Shown here: one piece after another, positions 21,201-28,833 of the stretch
Position numbering within the stretch: position 1 is the stretch's first letter
Layout: each line of letters starts with the position of its first letter
Assembly: GCF_014270035.1 (NCBI RefSeq)
Contig: NZ_JACNEP010000017.1
Location: forward strand, 1 to 64,000
Source of the DNA: Neptunicella marina
Lineage (GTDB): Bacteria; Pseudomonadota; Gammaproteobacteria; Enterobacterales; Alteromonadaceae
Length of the DNA stretch: 64,000 nt
Direction of reading: 5' to 3'
Program-made: the position numbers and the translations under genes
The notes under the pieces: generated by a model
The model's input: the letters and a program-made list of their open reading frames with translations, nothing else
Told to the model about the DNA's origin: nothing
Databases searched by the model: none

Positions 21201-21448
21201 ATTTGCCCCAGTTCCTGAGGGCCTTCCAGGTGTGTAACCGCTTGACCATTGTATAATACATCAAGATTAAAAATATGTGTCTGGCTTTGGATTGACCATC
21301 TGCCACTTTTGGCATTTGGCGGTACCGGCAGCGTATATGAATATAACTTTAGTTTTTGCAGGTTGAATAGTTCAGAAGCAAAAAGCTGCGTGCTAATAAA
21401 CACGCAGCTCAGCAATATTAAACGGATGAATACCTGAAAGTGCTGCAT
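18281..21448 (-). CDS. Exported TPR-CHAT protein (caspase-like peptidase domain)
   Basis: Product of 1055 aa. A signal peptide (LILLSCVFISTQLFA, cleavage about residue 25) is followed by a beta-rich N-terminal segment, a long TPR superhelix (about 180-560), a coiled linker and a C-terminal CHAT domain (about 720-1050). The caspase-type dyad is visible as ATHG (His about 910) and SGCDT (Cys about 957), followed by EGLNSLARVFL and GSVMATLWKV, typical of CHAT. Known CHAT enzymes (separase relatives, type III-E TPR-CHAT) are proteases; here an extracytoplasmic site is predicted. GGGAAG precedes ATG 21448. It sits 21 bases after the 177-aa gene in the sigma-factor operon. The target is unknown. 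Confidence 0.85.
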   Translation of the reverse strand: MQHFQVFIRLILLSCVFISTQLFASELFNLQKLKLYSYTLPVPPNAKSGRWSIQSQTHIFNLDVLYNGQAVTHLEGPQELGQIEFFELPESQVNQHSYQLKIQAYAFSPLNPQDFKLTNYNQNLPDNALWQWLTELSSSWSRADKSTLTNRLQQYISSNKPLLASILNCQLLSKLATMQIKTGQFELSLSTANDMQHLATTEPACSSGIVLTINNLFALYRFDDLNTYVHNLENTKAESDLYNHFAQAQAYTHLFSGFAHYLQGSNTGDIVLKQNGITHLNQVSQILRVHPIPDLLPEFYNALATTYAQNKEYSEAAFMLENAILVKRRLHESDAISEYLNNLGMLNLWQGKLTLAQQSIRESLQFTSKEYNPIAHSIHARNLAQIYNYFGDRVTAKRYLKLSLGIAEHPRTLLELAYTSIAEQQWADAMQWLERAEGISRAQEKELLPVILAVSALTSIKQGHRQTAEHYISRAMQERQALNQPYNSTQFSLTLADAFIRLGQMDNARDCLNIAARQVTPDKNNFIYLKTLEIKVLQHQLKSVSHAERVTIEQQLTHAFEQGFNELQHTVRQLNSNYQSPFWMDKAHELIDSYMTFVLTCNQSQRLQKIYQVAEQYQASVWRRQRSYFVEKGSREAPDSQEISDLLLEKLALEVQLIGNPANHESIRRKLDNLKERYLSLNRNSEQQIPDLPVLPLNEIQQKIPEGDIALRYVKINRTYVVFVISQQSWKMYALRDDINHRLHQYEHNQQAELGLQLLDEFSANDLLPPALLANQNLQQLIIVPDGILRQISFAALRQSETTGRNATLTQRVPIIYSYSLNSYLSDISSPSDSTSGIAIFAAPNTSHNGRDSAMPNSFPALPASKTEADNIQQQFKEYSVISATGDSATREQLLSHPMRYAALFHIATHGYYDPQTPETTGLVTSPDTSSSANGFVPLSQLYNQYFANQLIVISGCDTNLGQARQSEGLNSLARVFLGQGAGSVMATLWKVPDRATAIFMQHFYRALPVNNFNPSIALQTAQREMLHSGRYKNPRYWAGFVFISANQQFESISL

Positions 21449-21469
21449 CAGTCTTACTTCCCGGCAATA

Positions 21470-22003
21470 TCAGCCCCACATATATGAGGGTACCGGGAAT
21501 AACAACATTTCACTCATTTGCTCTTCTTCTGAGGCTTCGTCGTCTTTTTTGTCTTTATCTTTTTCCTTGTCATTTTTAGCCCACAATAGCTCAGTACTAA
21601 ACTGACGGGTGTTGGGATCCAAAGTGACTGACAGTGTCACGTGTGTCCAGCTGAAGGGCAGGGGATCGACGATTTCACGCAGATCTATTTTTTCCGCTAC
21701 CATTTTGTTTGGCTCGGTTTTACTTGGATAGTAACGGGCTGTGCTGGTGACTTTTTGCGCGATGTCGGTCCATAATGCGCCACCCAGATTGGGATCATTA
21801 ACAACAACACGCATATACCAGTCATTGTTTTCGTCCTGTTCTAAGCGCGTTTTCATTTTGTAAGCGGCATCGTTATCTTTATCAAAGGCCAGGGGATGGT
21901 AAACTCTTAACTCTTCTGGAATTAACGATAAATCGATACTGGTAACGTACGCACTATCGACTTGCCACATTTGTAAATCAGCTGGGATATCTGCTGCTTG
22001 CAT
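21470..22003 (-). CDS. Unknown 177-aa protein between haem peroxidase and CHAT genes
   Basis: I do not recognise a family. The protein is soluble, without signal peptide or membrane helix. It starts MQAADIPADLQMWQVDSAYV and ends in an acidic/lysine-rich low-complexity stretch (KDKDKKDDEASEEEQ) followed by a hydrophobic, aromatic tail (LLFPVPSYMWG). AGGAGTG lies ahead of ATG 22003, making this start better than the longer reading that overlaps the peroxidase gene. The gap to the peroxidase stop is two bases, so it is almost certainly co-translated. It could be a partner or substrate of the peroxidase or of the CHAT protease. Confidence 0.7.
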   Translation of the reverse strand: MQAADIPADLQMWQVDSAYVTSIDLSLIPEELRVYHPLAFDKDNDAAYKMKTRLEQDENNDWYMRVVVNDPNLGGALWTDIAQKVTSTARYYPSKTEPNKMVAEKIDLREIVDPLPFSWTHVTLSVTLDPNTRQFSTELLWAKNDKEKDKDKKDDEASEEEQMSEMLLFPVPSYMWG

Positions 22004-22005
22004 AG

Positions 22006-23436
22006 TTATTGCACTCCTGATTGTGAGTATTGTATGACACGTGTCATGGTGATGTTGCTGTCGCCAAATTGAGCAATCCAATTTGACATAACGGGACTGA
22101 GGTTACCGCTAAATAATGTGCTGACAGGCTGACGCTGCTTTGTCAGCATTGTGGTCTGCTGGGCGGCATAGAAAGAAGCGATACTGTGGCGTAGAACATC
22201 TGCAATAATAATGCTGCCTAATTTTCCTAAACGGGTATTGGCTGGCTGACTTAATCCACTTTCCAGTAAAATATATAACCACAAGGGAAGTTTTTCTGAA
22301 GCAATAATAGGTTTAAGTATCTGATAAGCCTCGCTTAAATGGCTTTCTTCTAATGCTGCAACCGGTTTGGAGTCTGTTAACCCTGTGGCTTTGGCAAGAT
22401 GTGCAAAGTGCATTTCGATTGAGTGGCGTAAGTCATAACCTGACGGTAACTGGCTTTTATTGCCAGCCAACAGGTTCAGGGTGACAATATTGCCCTCAGC
22501 CGGAACGTCAGCCATGCCTCCGGATAAGGATAAATCCAGTCTTCCTGCTTTTTGCGATGCCTGACCAAAAAATAAAGACCAGTCAATTTGTTGCTCTGGT
22601 GGAATATCGCCTGATTTATTGCCACGTAACAGATCGCCAATCGATAACGTGTAAGACGGCTGGATATGATTCATTCGATATACTGGCCTGACAAGACTAT
22701 GGCCTATGCGAAATGCCGCATGTGAGAACTCACAAGGTATAGCGTCAATTGGTGTGGTGAAGTCACTAATACCTGATGCTGACTCAATGAAAAAATGTTG
22801 ATAGACAACAGGATCGAGTAATCGCGACAAAAAGTCAGTAACCACCACCTGATGAAACATGCTGATTGTCGCTTGTTTTGCCTGAATAAAGTGACCTGTT
22901 TCGACTAAAAAGCGGTTGTGCAGATTTTGCCAGACACGGTGCATTTGACACACTATGGTATTTTCATCATTACGGGGTTCTGGAATATGTGCCACGCCGG
23001 CGGTATTGCGCCATACGTCATAATTGATATGGGAAGGAACGACAAATTTACCTGTTGGGTTAAACAGAGTGTCCGCACTAAAGTCCGGCCCATCACCGTA
23101 CATACTGTCCATGTTCAGGCAGGGGGTGACATGCCGTTGTGCCTCTTCGCCTTTTGGATTGGTGGGAGCAACAATATCATGGGAAATCATTTGACCGAGA
23201 TAGGTAAAGCCTGCTGGTATTTCCAGTGAATGCTGATCGTCTTTCAGTGGTTCAAAGGCAAGCGGCTGTAACAACTTGTGCCTGGGGATTTGTGTATCAA
23301 AAGCATGGTCTACTTTTTCGGAAATTTTTAATGCCAGAATGCGCGCCAGCTCAACAATTTGTTTCGTTGATAACAACACACCTTCCGGATGTGGGGGAAA
23401 TAATCTTGTTTGAGTGCAATCCATGCTAACTTCCAT
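22006..23436 (-). CDS. Animal-type haem peroxidase
   Basis: Product of 476 aa from the peroxidase-cyclooxygenase superfamily. Key sites are the distal His in FTYLGQMISHDI (His 86), the Ca-loop-like LNMDSMYG, the catalytic Arg in EPRNDENTIVCQ (Arg 155) and the proximal haem ligand in AFRIGHSLVRP (His 246). Expected activity is peroxide-dependent oxidation, possibly of halides or organic substrates. No signal peptide is seen, so it is predicted cytoplasmic. ATG 23436 overlaps the stop of the anti-sigma-like gene; a second ATG at 23424 has GGAAG upstream and is an alternative start. It is the third gene of the sigma operon. A bacterial haem peroxidase next to its own sigma factor is unusual. Confidence 0.85.
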   Translation of the reverse strand: MEVSMDCTQTRLFPPHPEGVLLSTKQIVELARILALKISEKVDHAFDTQIPRHKLLQPLAFEPLKDDQHSLEIPAGFTYLGQMISHDIVAPTNPKGEEAQRHVTPCLNMDSMYGDGPDFSADTLFNPTGKFVVPSHINYDVWRNTAGVAHIPEPRNDENTIVCQMHRVWQNLHNRFLVETGHFIQAKQATISMFHQVVVTDFLSRLLDPVVYQHFFIESASGISDFTTPIDAIPCEFSHAAFRIGHSLVRPVYRMNHIQPSYTLSIGDLLRGNKSGDIPPEQQIDWSLFFGQASQKAGRLDLSLSGGMADVPAEGNIVTLNLLAGNKSQLPSGYDLRHSIEMHFAHLAKATGLTDSKPVAALEESHLSEAYQILKPIIASEKLPLWLYILLESGLSQPANTRLGKLGSIIIADVLRHSIASFYAAQQTTMLTKQRQPVSTLFSGNLSPVMSNWIAQFGDSNITMTRVIQYSQSGVQ

Positions 23437-24059
23437 TAAAAGTTGTAATCAATTCCCAGGGTATAATGTAGATCATTCGCTTGTTTATCTAAGCGGGAAA
23501 TTGTCATGTCATAGCGTCCGGGCTGAACATTTTCTGCTTTAATTTCAAATATTAGCTCACCATTGTCGTTAGTGTTAATTTGTTGCCACTGATAATCCCG
23601 ATTATTTTTTTCATCATGAAGACTAAGTTGAAATTCGCTATTAGCCTGTAAGCCCAAATCTATTACCAGCAATTTATTACTAACGGCTGAGTTGAAATAA
23701 ATATGCCAGTCAGGTATCTCGCCACGATAGGTTTCCAGATAGACTAAATCCGGACTTACGGTTTTATCTGATGAAAAGGGCCATTGAATACAAATGACCA
23801 TCACAGCTCCAAGAATGGCGCCAGCAACGACACCACTCCATTGATGCCTGGCTGTCAACCAGACGCCTTGCAAGCGCTTAAACACCTTGTTCGAAAAAGC
23901 GGTTTTATGTGCGGTAAAAATATCGTCAATGTGGATAAGTTCGATGAGACCGGGTTTGTCGATCAAAAAGGACTCAAAATAGCGGACTTCTTCTATTGAT
24001 AACTGATTTAAGCGATATTTTTGTATTAAGTCTTTAGCCGTTTGTTCATTTAAGTCCAT
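23436..24059 (-). CDS. Single-pass membrane protein, putative anti-sigma factor
   Basis: Product of 207 aa. The cytoplasmic N-terminal helical part (about 1-85, starting MDLNEQTAKDLIQKYRLNQL) is followed by one membrane helix (WSGVVAGAILGAVMVICIQWPF, about 74-95) and a periplasmic beta-rich domain. No zinc-binding HxxxCxxC motif is present, so it is not a classical ZAS anti-sigma factor. Its place directly after an ECF sigma gene (30 bases) and its topology argue for sigma sequestration with a periplasmic sensing domain. This is inference from context. The stop overlaps the start of the peroxidase gene. Confidence 0.6.
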   Translation of the reverse strand: MDLNEQTAKDLIQKYRLNQLSIEEVRYFESFLIDKPGLIELIHIDDIFTAHKTAFSNKVFKRLQGVWLTARHQWSGVVAGAILGAVMVICIQWPFSSDKTVSPDLVYLETYRGEIPDWHIYFNSAVSNKLLVIDLGLQANSEFQLSLHDEKNNRDYQWQQINTNDNGELIFEIKAENVQPGRYDMTISRLDKQANDLHYTLGIDYNF

Positions 24060-24089
24060 TTTGAATTACCGTGTGAGTGGCAGGAAACC

Positions 24090-24866
24090 TTATTTTCGAT
24101 GTTGTAACTGCTCCAGCTTGTTATCTGTATTGTGCTGAGCAAAAAGCGTTTCTCTCATTTGAATTGATGTTTTTTTATATTCCTGCGGCACGCCGTTAAA
24201 AAAAGGCAATAAACTGATTAAGCTTATGGCGAATACTTTAAATGCATTCAATCCGTTATGTTCAGGGCTTATTTTATGTTGCATCAGTTGTTTAAGCCGT
24301 GAACGGGCTCGAAACAAAACTCTGTCGAAATGGGCTGCCGAGAGTACCAGTTCATCACATATTTGTTGCTTGTCTTTTTCATACAAATAAAAGTACTGGA
24401 GGATCTTTTTATCTCTGGCACTGGTGAGTTCACTTAACAATTGCTCAACCAATCGTAACGTGGCTTCACAATACTGGATGTGTGATAAATCTGATGGTTC
24501 GTTTAGAGGATAATCTTCAATATTTTCATCGCAACTGGTAGCCCGGCGAATTTCCTTACGTTGATGTGCGATTAATAAATTGATGGCTGTATTACGAACA
24601 AAACCATTTAGCGCTTTGGGGTTGTTGATTTCACCGTTTCGCGCTTTGTGTAATACCAGCAATATGGTTTCCTGCGCTAAATCTTCAATCAGGTGTTGTT
24701 CTTTGACCCGGCGTGCAAGAATAAATTGTAATCCCTGCCAATAACGCTCAAAAAGCAGTTTTTCAGCTTGTTCGTCGTGTGCGGCGATCAGTGTTACAAG
24801 TTTATCCGCCGGAATATCAGCTGGGTGGTTAACATTGTGTTCTGTCGATTTTTTCAGAACGGTCAC
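24090..24866 (-). CDS. ECF-family RNA polymerase sigma factor with hydrophobic C-terminal extension
   Basis: Product of 258 aa. Sigma region 2 is visible as LLFERYWQGLQFILARRV and LIEDLAQETILLVL. Region 4 is the helix-turn-helix around DKKILQYFYLYEKDKQQICDELVLSAAHFDRVLFRARSRLKQLM. After about residue 200 there is an extra 55-60-residue tail with a hydrophobic stretch (AFKVFAISLISLLPFFNGV) that ordinary ECF factors lack; it may anchor the factor or mediate anti-sigma contact. The only suitable start is GTG 24866, with no clear Shine-Dalgarno and a perfect palindrome just upstream. It is the first gene of the six-gene minus-strand operon and presumably drives it. Confidence 0.82.
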   Translation of the reverse strand: MTVLKKSTEHNVNHPADIPADKLVTLIAAHDEQAEKLLFERYWQGLQFILARRVKEQHLIEDLAQETILLVLHKARNGEINNPKALNGFVRNTAINLLIAHQRKEIRRATSCDENIEDYPLNEPSDLSHIQYCEATLRLVEQLLSELTSARDKKILQYFYLYEKDKQQICDELVLSAAHFDRVLFRARSRLKQLMQHKISPEHNGLNAFKVFAISLISLLPFFNGVPQEYKKTSIQMRETLFAQHNTDNKLEQLQHRK

Positions 24867-24870
24867 GTTG

Positions 24871-24890
24871 CAAATAAATCCATTTATTTG
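24871..24890. promoter_or_regulatory. Perfect palindrome immediately upstream of the sigma-factor start
   Basis: CAAATAAAT-CC-ATTTATTTG forms 9-bp arms with a 2-base centre and ends four bases before the GTG of the sigma gene. It sits where the ribosome binding site should be and is flanked on each side by GGTCAC. It could be an operator or an RNA hairpin limiting sigma translation. A second perfect palindrome, AACAATTAATTGTT, lies at 24935-24948 in the same intergenic region. Confidence 0.4.
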
Positions 24891-25007
24891 GTCACTGGTT
24901 AATATCCAAGCTACACCAACTTATTGCCGAATTAAACAATTAATTGTTGGTTATTTGAATAATTATATTGGTGAAATATTAATGATTTTTACTTTTAATT
25001 GAATGAC

Positions 25008-27059
25008 TTACTGTTGTTGCCATTCAAGGCCAATATAAATTGTGCGTGGTAATCCTGTAAAATATCTGTGTTGGTTGAAAGCAAAGTCTGCTCGTTCTGC
25101 GTATCGCGTGTTGAGCAAATTCCTGACTGAAATGTGCCATGACAGCGCTTCATTGAGCGAATAATTTGTCGAAAGGTGCAGTAGATTATGACCCGGGTAT
25201 CGTTGGCTGTTTTGTGGATTCAGATAATATGCCCCTTGATGTTGCCAGCTTAGTTGTGTCATCAATTGGCTGACAGGTCGCCATTTTAGATTAACTTGTG
25301 CCAGTAGCCGGGGGGCGCTGTCAATATCGTTGCCTTTAATATTCTCCGAACTGATTTGAATGTTATTGGTATAGCTGTGACGACTGTAACTGCCATTGAT
25401 ACCAAGCGATAGTTTATCTGATAAGTCAACACTGGCTTCTATTTCAGCACCAGTGTGACGGGTTTTGCCATCACTGTAATTGTGCCGTTCAGTATCCTGA
25501 AAAATATAATGGTTTTTATGCATATCAAATAGAGTGAATGCCCATGAAATCCAGTTCAGCGATTTTTTTAGTCCCAGTTCAATATTGGTTAGCGTTTCCG
25601 ATTGTAGATCCGCCAGTTGTTGCCCTTGTTGTAGTCTGAATAATTCACTGGACTGTGGTGGCCTGTAACCCTGACTCATTGCAATATACAGATTACTATC
25701 TCCAGTGAGCCGATAGATTAATGCCAGGCGTGGTGACATGTTGGTAAACGTTAAAGCAGTATCTGCCGGACGAAAATATCGACAATTAACGGTATCAGTG
25801 GTGCATGCGCTTCCATTGCTCAGGTGATTATCATAGTCGTAATCCAGCTGGCTCCAGCGTAGTGAAAAATCTATTTCCAACTGGTTGTTCAGAGGCCGGT
25901 TATAGTTTGCCCACACTGATGTTAACTGGCTATTGAGGCTGTAGTCATAATGGAAACCTTGTGGAATGGAAGCCGAAAATGGTTCAGATTGATATTCAGA
26001 TAATTCACTTTGCGCGAATTCGTTATCCAGTCCGAGCGTTATTGAACCTGTTTCCAGTTGTTGATGCCATTTGCTGAGCATTCCTGCGCTAACTTGTTGA
26101 TTTACTTCAGTGGGTTGCCAGGGAACCCAATGCTGTGAAAAGCGCATGAAACTATGGCGAAGATATGGGGTTATGCTCCAGGTAGTCTGGTTTTGGTACC
26201 AGTTAAGCTGTGAACTAATCCGCAGGGCACTGGCGTGGCGATATGCATCCGGGTTGGCATTTATTCGAACCAGCTCAGGTTTTTTATAGGCATTAAATCC
26301 CTCAATATAACCGGCACTTTGTTGATTTAAATGCGTTGTAGCAATAAGCAGGGTGCTGTCAAAATCATGCTGCAGATGTTGGTATATAAAGTTGGCTTTT
26401 TGTTGTTCATAACCTGAATCGGGTTGATAGCCATTCTCTCTGCTTTGATTGCCATACAATAGCCAGCCAGAGGAGTCATTATGCAGGCCAACACGAAATT
26501 TGCTGCGTTGATACCGGCGCTCTCCCATTGTCAGATCAATACTCAAAGGAGAAGATTGAAAAACCGATAATGGCTGACTATTTATCACGCCGTGTACCGC
26601 ATTGCCATCGTATTGCGCGCTAACCGGGCCGCGGATAACGTCGATATACTGAGCCTGTTCAGTATTTAATTCAAACAACTGGTTGGCGTTGCAAAAGCCC
26701 ATTGGCCTGACTGGTACACCCATTTCGGCGATGACAAAGGCACCACAGGCACCTGCACCTGTTAACACGGGTGAACGAATAGAAATCAGACTTTCCTGTC
26801 CATTTCCCCGACTAATCCAGCTTCCGGCAACTTGCGACAATAACTCACTGATATGCACGGCTTGCTGTAAGTTAATATCTGATTGTTGCAGCAGGGATGC
26901 GCTTAGGCTTTGTTGATCGTTATTTGACAGTGAGCGTGATGATTTAATTTCAATACGTTCCAGTAGCTGCTCCTGAGCGTGAATTGAAGAACTCAACAAC
27001 ATGCCGGACAAAAACAGTAGCAGGGGCAAAACGAGTGCAGGCTGGCGTATCGGAAACAT
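25008..27059 (-). CDS. TonB-dependent outer-membrane receptor
   Basis: Product of 683 aa. A signal peptide (LVLPLLLFLSGMLLSSSIHA) is followed by a plug domain and a 22-strand-type barrel ending in an aromatic residue region (YIGLEWQQQ). Plug features are LSQVAGSWISRGNGQESLISIRS, a two-cysteine insert (GAGACGAF and MGFCNANQLF) and VIRGPVSAQYDGNAVHGVI. Barrel motifs include GYRPPQSSELFRLQQG and NLLNTRYAER. The ligand is unknown; homologues take up siderophores, vitamin B12, metals or glycans. It is transcribed divergently from a MacB-type exporter across 123 bases, which suggests linked function or shared regulation. No clear Fur box was seen. Confidence 0.9.
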   Translation of the reverse strand: MFPIRQPALVLPLLLFLSGMLLSSSIHAQEQLLERIEIKSSRSLSNNDQQSLSASLLQQSDINLQQAVHISELLSQVAGSWISRGNGQESLISIRSPVLTGAGACGAFVIAEMGVPVRPMGFCNANQLFELNTEQAQYIDVIRGPVSAQYDGNAVHGVINSQPLSVFQSSPLSIDLTMGERRYQRSKFRVGLHNDSSGWLLYGNQSRENGYQPDSGYEQQKANFIYQHLQHDFDSTLLIATTHLNQQSAGYIEGFNAYKKPELVRINANPDAYRHASALRISSQLNWYQNQTTWSITPYLRHSFMRFSQHWVPWQPTEVNQQVSAGMLSKWHQQLETGSITLGLDNEFAQSELSEYQSEPFSASIPQGFHYDYSLNSQLTSVWANYNRPLNNQLEIDFSLRWSQLDYDYDNHLSNGSACTTDTVNCRYFRPADTALTFTNMSPRLALIYRLTGDSNLYIAMSQGYRPPQSSELFRLQQGQQLADLQSETLTNIELGLKKSLNWISWAFTLFDMHKNHYIFQDTERHNYSDGKTRHTGAEIEASVDLSDKLSLGINGSYSRHSYTNNIQISSENIKGNDIDSAPRLLAQVNLKWRPVSQLMTQLSWQHQGAYYLNPQNSQRYPGHNLLHLSTNYSLNEALSWHISVRNLLNTRYAERADFAFNQHRYFTGLPRTIYIGLEWQQQ

Positions 27060-27105
27060 GGAACAGTTAATCGCGTTTTTTAGCTAAATCAAGGTATTAG
27101 TTTAC

Positions 27106-27121
27106 CCATGCTGTTGCATGG
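27106..27121. promoter_or_regulatory. Candidate operator between the receptor and exporter genes
   Basis: CCATGC-TGTT-GCATGG is a perfect 6-bp-arm palindrome. It lies within a larger imperfect dyad, ACCCAT at 27104-27109 with ATGGGT at 27128-27133. It lies in the middle of the only intergenic region serving the divergent TonB receptor and ABC exporter operon, so it could bind a regulator of both. No cognate regulator gene is adjacent. Confidence 0.35.
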
Positions 27122-27182
27122 CTGCCAATGGGTGTTTACTCTTTGGGCGAAATAACGGCGCAAACTCCGGAGCCATCAGGGC

Positions 27183-27866
27183 ATGCTCGAATTAAAAAAT
27201 ATAACCAAGTCTTTTATTAATGGATCCGAACAGGTCCATGCTCTGCAAGGGGTGTCGTTAACGGTCAGTAAAAATGAGTTTGTTGCTTTTATGGGCAGCT
27301 CAGGGTCAGGTAAGTCGACCTTAATGAACATTATGGGTTGTCTGGACACACCCAATAGTGGTCAGTATTTGTTAGACAACCAGGATGTGGCCAAACTGGA
27401 TGACGATACTTTGTCCGCAATCCGTAACAAACATATTGGTTTTATTTTTCAAACTTTCCATTTATTACCCAAGCTGGATGCAATTGGTAATGTCAGGTTG
27501 CCACTGCGTTACACCGACGTCAGCGATGAAGAAGCGACTGAACGTGCAATTGCCTTGTTGCAAAAAGTCGGACTGGGTCATCGCATGCAACATAAACCCT
27601 TTGAAATGTCAGGTGGGCAGAGACAGAGAGTTGCCATTGCCCGGGCGTTAATTAACCGTCCTACTGTGATTCTGGCCGATGAACCAACCGGTAACCTGGA
27701 CAGTAAAACCTCGGTAGAAATTATGGCGCTGCTCAAAGATTTGCATCAGCAAGGTCAGACCATCGTTATGGTCACTCACGAAGATGATATTGCCGAACAT
27801 GCCGAACGCGTAGTTATGATGCGTGATGGGCAAATACTGGATGAAAATTATGCGCTGGCGAAATAA
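27183..27866 (+). CDS. ABC transporter ATP-binding protein, MacB/LolD type
   Basis: Product of 227 aa with Walker [11 protein letters not shown]-loop [12 protein letters not shown], signature [16 protein letters not shown], Walker [13 protein letters not shown] and switch His in VTHEDD. It is a single-domain ATPase of the MacB/LolD class that pairs with an FtsX-type permease, found here as the last gene of the operon (30993-32234). GGAG lies upstream of ATG 27183. It overlaps the next gene by about 26 bases. It powers export or outer-membrane trafficking of an unknown substrate. Confidence 0.93.
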   Translation: MLELKNITKSFINGSEQVHALQGVSLTVSKNEFVAFMGSSGSGKSTLMNIMGCLDTPNSGQYLLDNQDVAKLDDDTLSAIRNKHIGFIFQTFHLLPKLDAIGNVRLPLRYTDVSDEEATERAIALLQKVGLGHRMQHKPFEMSGGQRQRVAIARALINRPTVILADEPTGNLDSKTSVEIMALLKDLHQQGQTIVMVTHEDDIAEHAERVVMMRDGQILDENYALAK

Positions 27867-28833
27867 TTATATAGCACTGCTGTGCATGGGGTTTATCACC
27901 CCATTGGTGCAGGCTGATGAATCCTTATTATTAACCGGCGTTGTTAGCTCTTCTAACAGTCAGGTTGTAACCGCACCACGTACAGATCGTTGGCAGGTAC
28001 AAATTCAGTGGCTTGCTGATGAAGGCAAGATTGTCAATGTTGGTGATTTAGTTGCGGTGTTTGATGGAGGTGGAATTCAGTCACAACTGGAGCAAAATGA
28101 GGAAAATCTCAATACCCAGAAGTTACAACTGATCAAAACTGAAATGGATTTAAATCAGGCGGTTGTTGAAGCAGAAGGGGCATTAAAACTTGCTACTATC
28201 ATGGTGGAAAAAACACGTATAGAAGCCAGTATTCCCGATGGCGAGGTCAGCGATTACGAAAAAGGTAAATATCGTATTGCTTACGAGCGTGCAATTGCCG
28301 ACAAAGTGAAGGCAGAAGAAAAGGTTAAACTGAAACGCGCTGAACGGGATATCGGCATTAACAAACAGCAGCTTGAGCTTATTAAGTTGCAGGAATCCAT
28401 TGATTACCAAAAGTCGCAGCTGGGTAAATTAAGTGTAGAAGCACAGGTACGTGGTCCGGTGACCCATATGTTACACCCCTGGAACGGTGAGAAAATTGCG
28501 GCGGGAACCAATGTACAGGCCAGCTGGAATATTGTGTCGGTGCAGGCGGAGCAAGGGTATCAGGTAACTGCCTGGATCCACGAAATTGACGCAGTCAAAC
28601 TGAACGCGAAAAACAGTCAGATTATTCTGTCACTGGATGCTTATCCAAATGAAACTTACCAGGGCCATATTGTCAGTCAGAGTCGCCAGGCCGAACAAAA
28701 ACCGCAATGGAGTGATAGCGCCTATTATCAGCTCGATATTGCGTTTGATCAGCTGCCTAAACATGACATTTTTCCGGGCATGAGTGTACGGGTACAAATC
28801 CAGCAAAACGGAGGGCAGCATGATGCGCAGTAG
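27841..28833 (+). CDS. HlyD-family periplasmic adaptor, first of three
   Basis: Membrane-fusion protein of about 330 aa. An N-terminal signal/anchor (ALLCMGFITPLVQA) is followed by a split lipoyl/barrel domain around a long alpha-helical hairpin (residues about 70-200, with many Glu/Lys/Gln) and a C-terminal beta-barrel (YQVTAWIHEIDAV and DIFPGMSVRVQIQ). There is no lipobox, unlike the next two adaptors. The start is uncertain: ATG 27841 or 27850, both inside the 3' end of the ATPase gene. The stop overlaps the next gene start. Confidence 0.82.
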   Translation: MKIMRWRNNYIALLCMGFITPLVQADESLLLTGVVSSSNSQVVTAPRTDRWQVQIQWLADEGKIVNVGDLVAVFDGGGIQSQLEQNEENLNTQKLQLIKTEMDLNQAVVEAEGALKLATIMVEKTRIEASIPDGEVSDYEKGKYRIAYERAIADKVKAEEKVKLKRAERDIGINKQQLELIKLQESIDYQKSQLGKLSVEAQVRGPVTHMLHPWNGEKIAAGTNVQASWNIVSVQAEQGYQVTAWIHEIDAVKLNAKNSQIILSLDAYPNETYQGHIVSQSRQAEQKPQWSDSAYYQLDIAFDQLPKHDIFPGMSVRVQIQQNGGQHDAQ

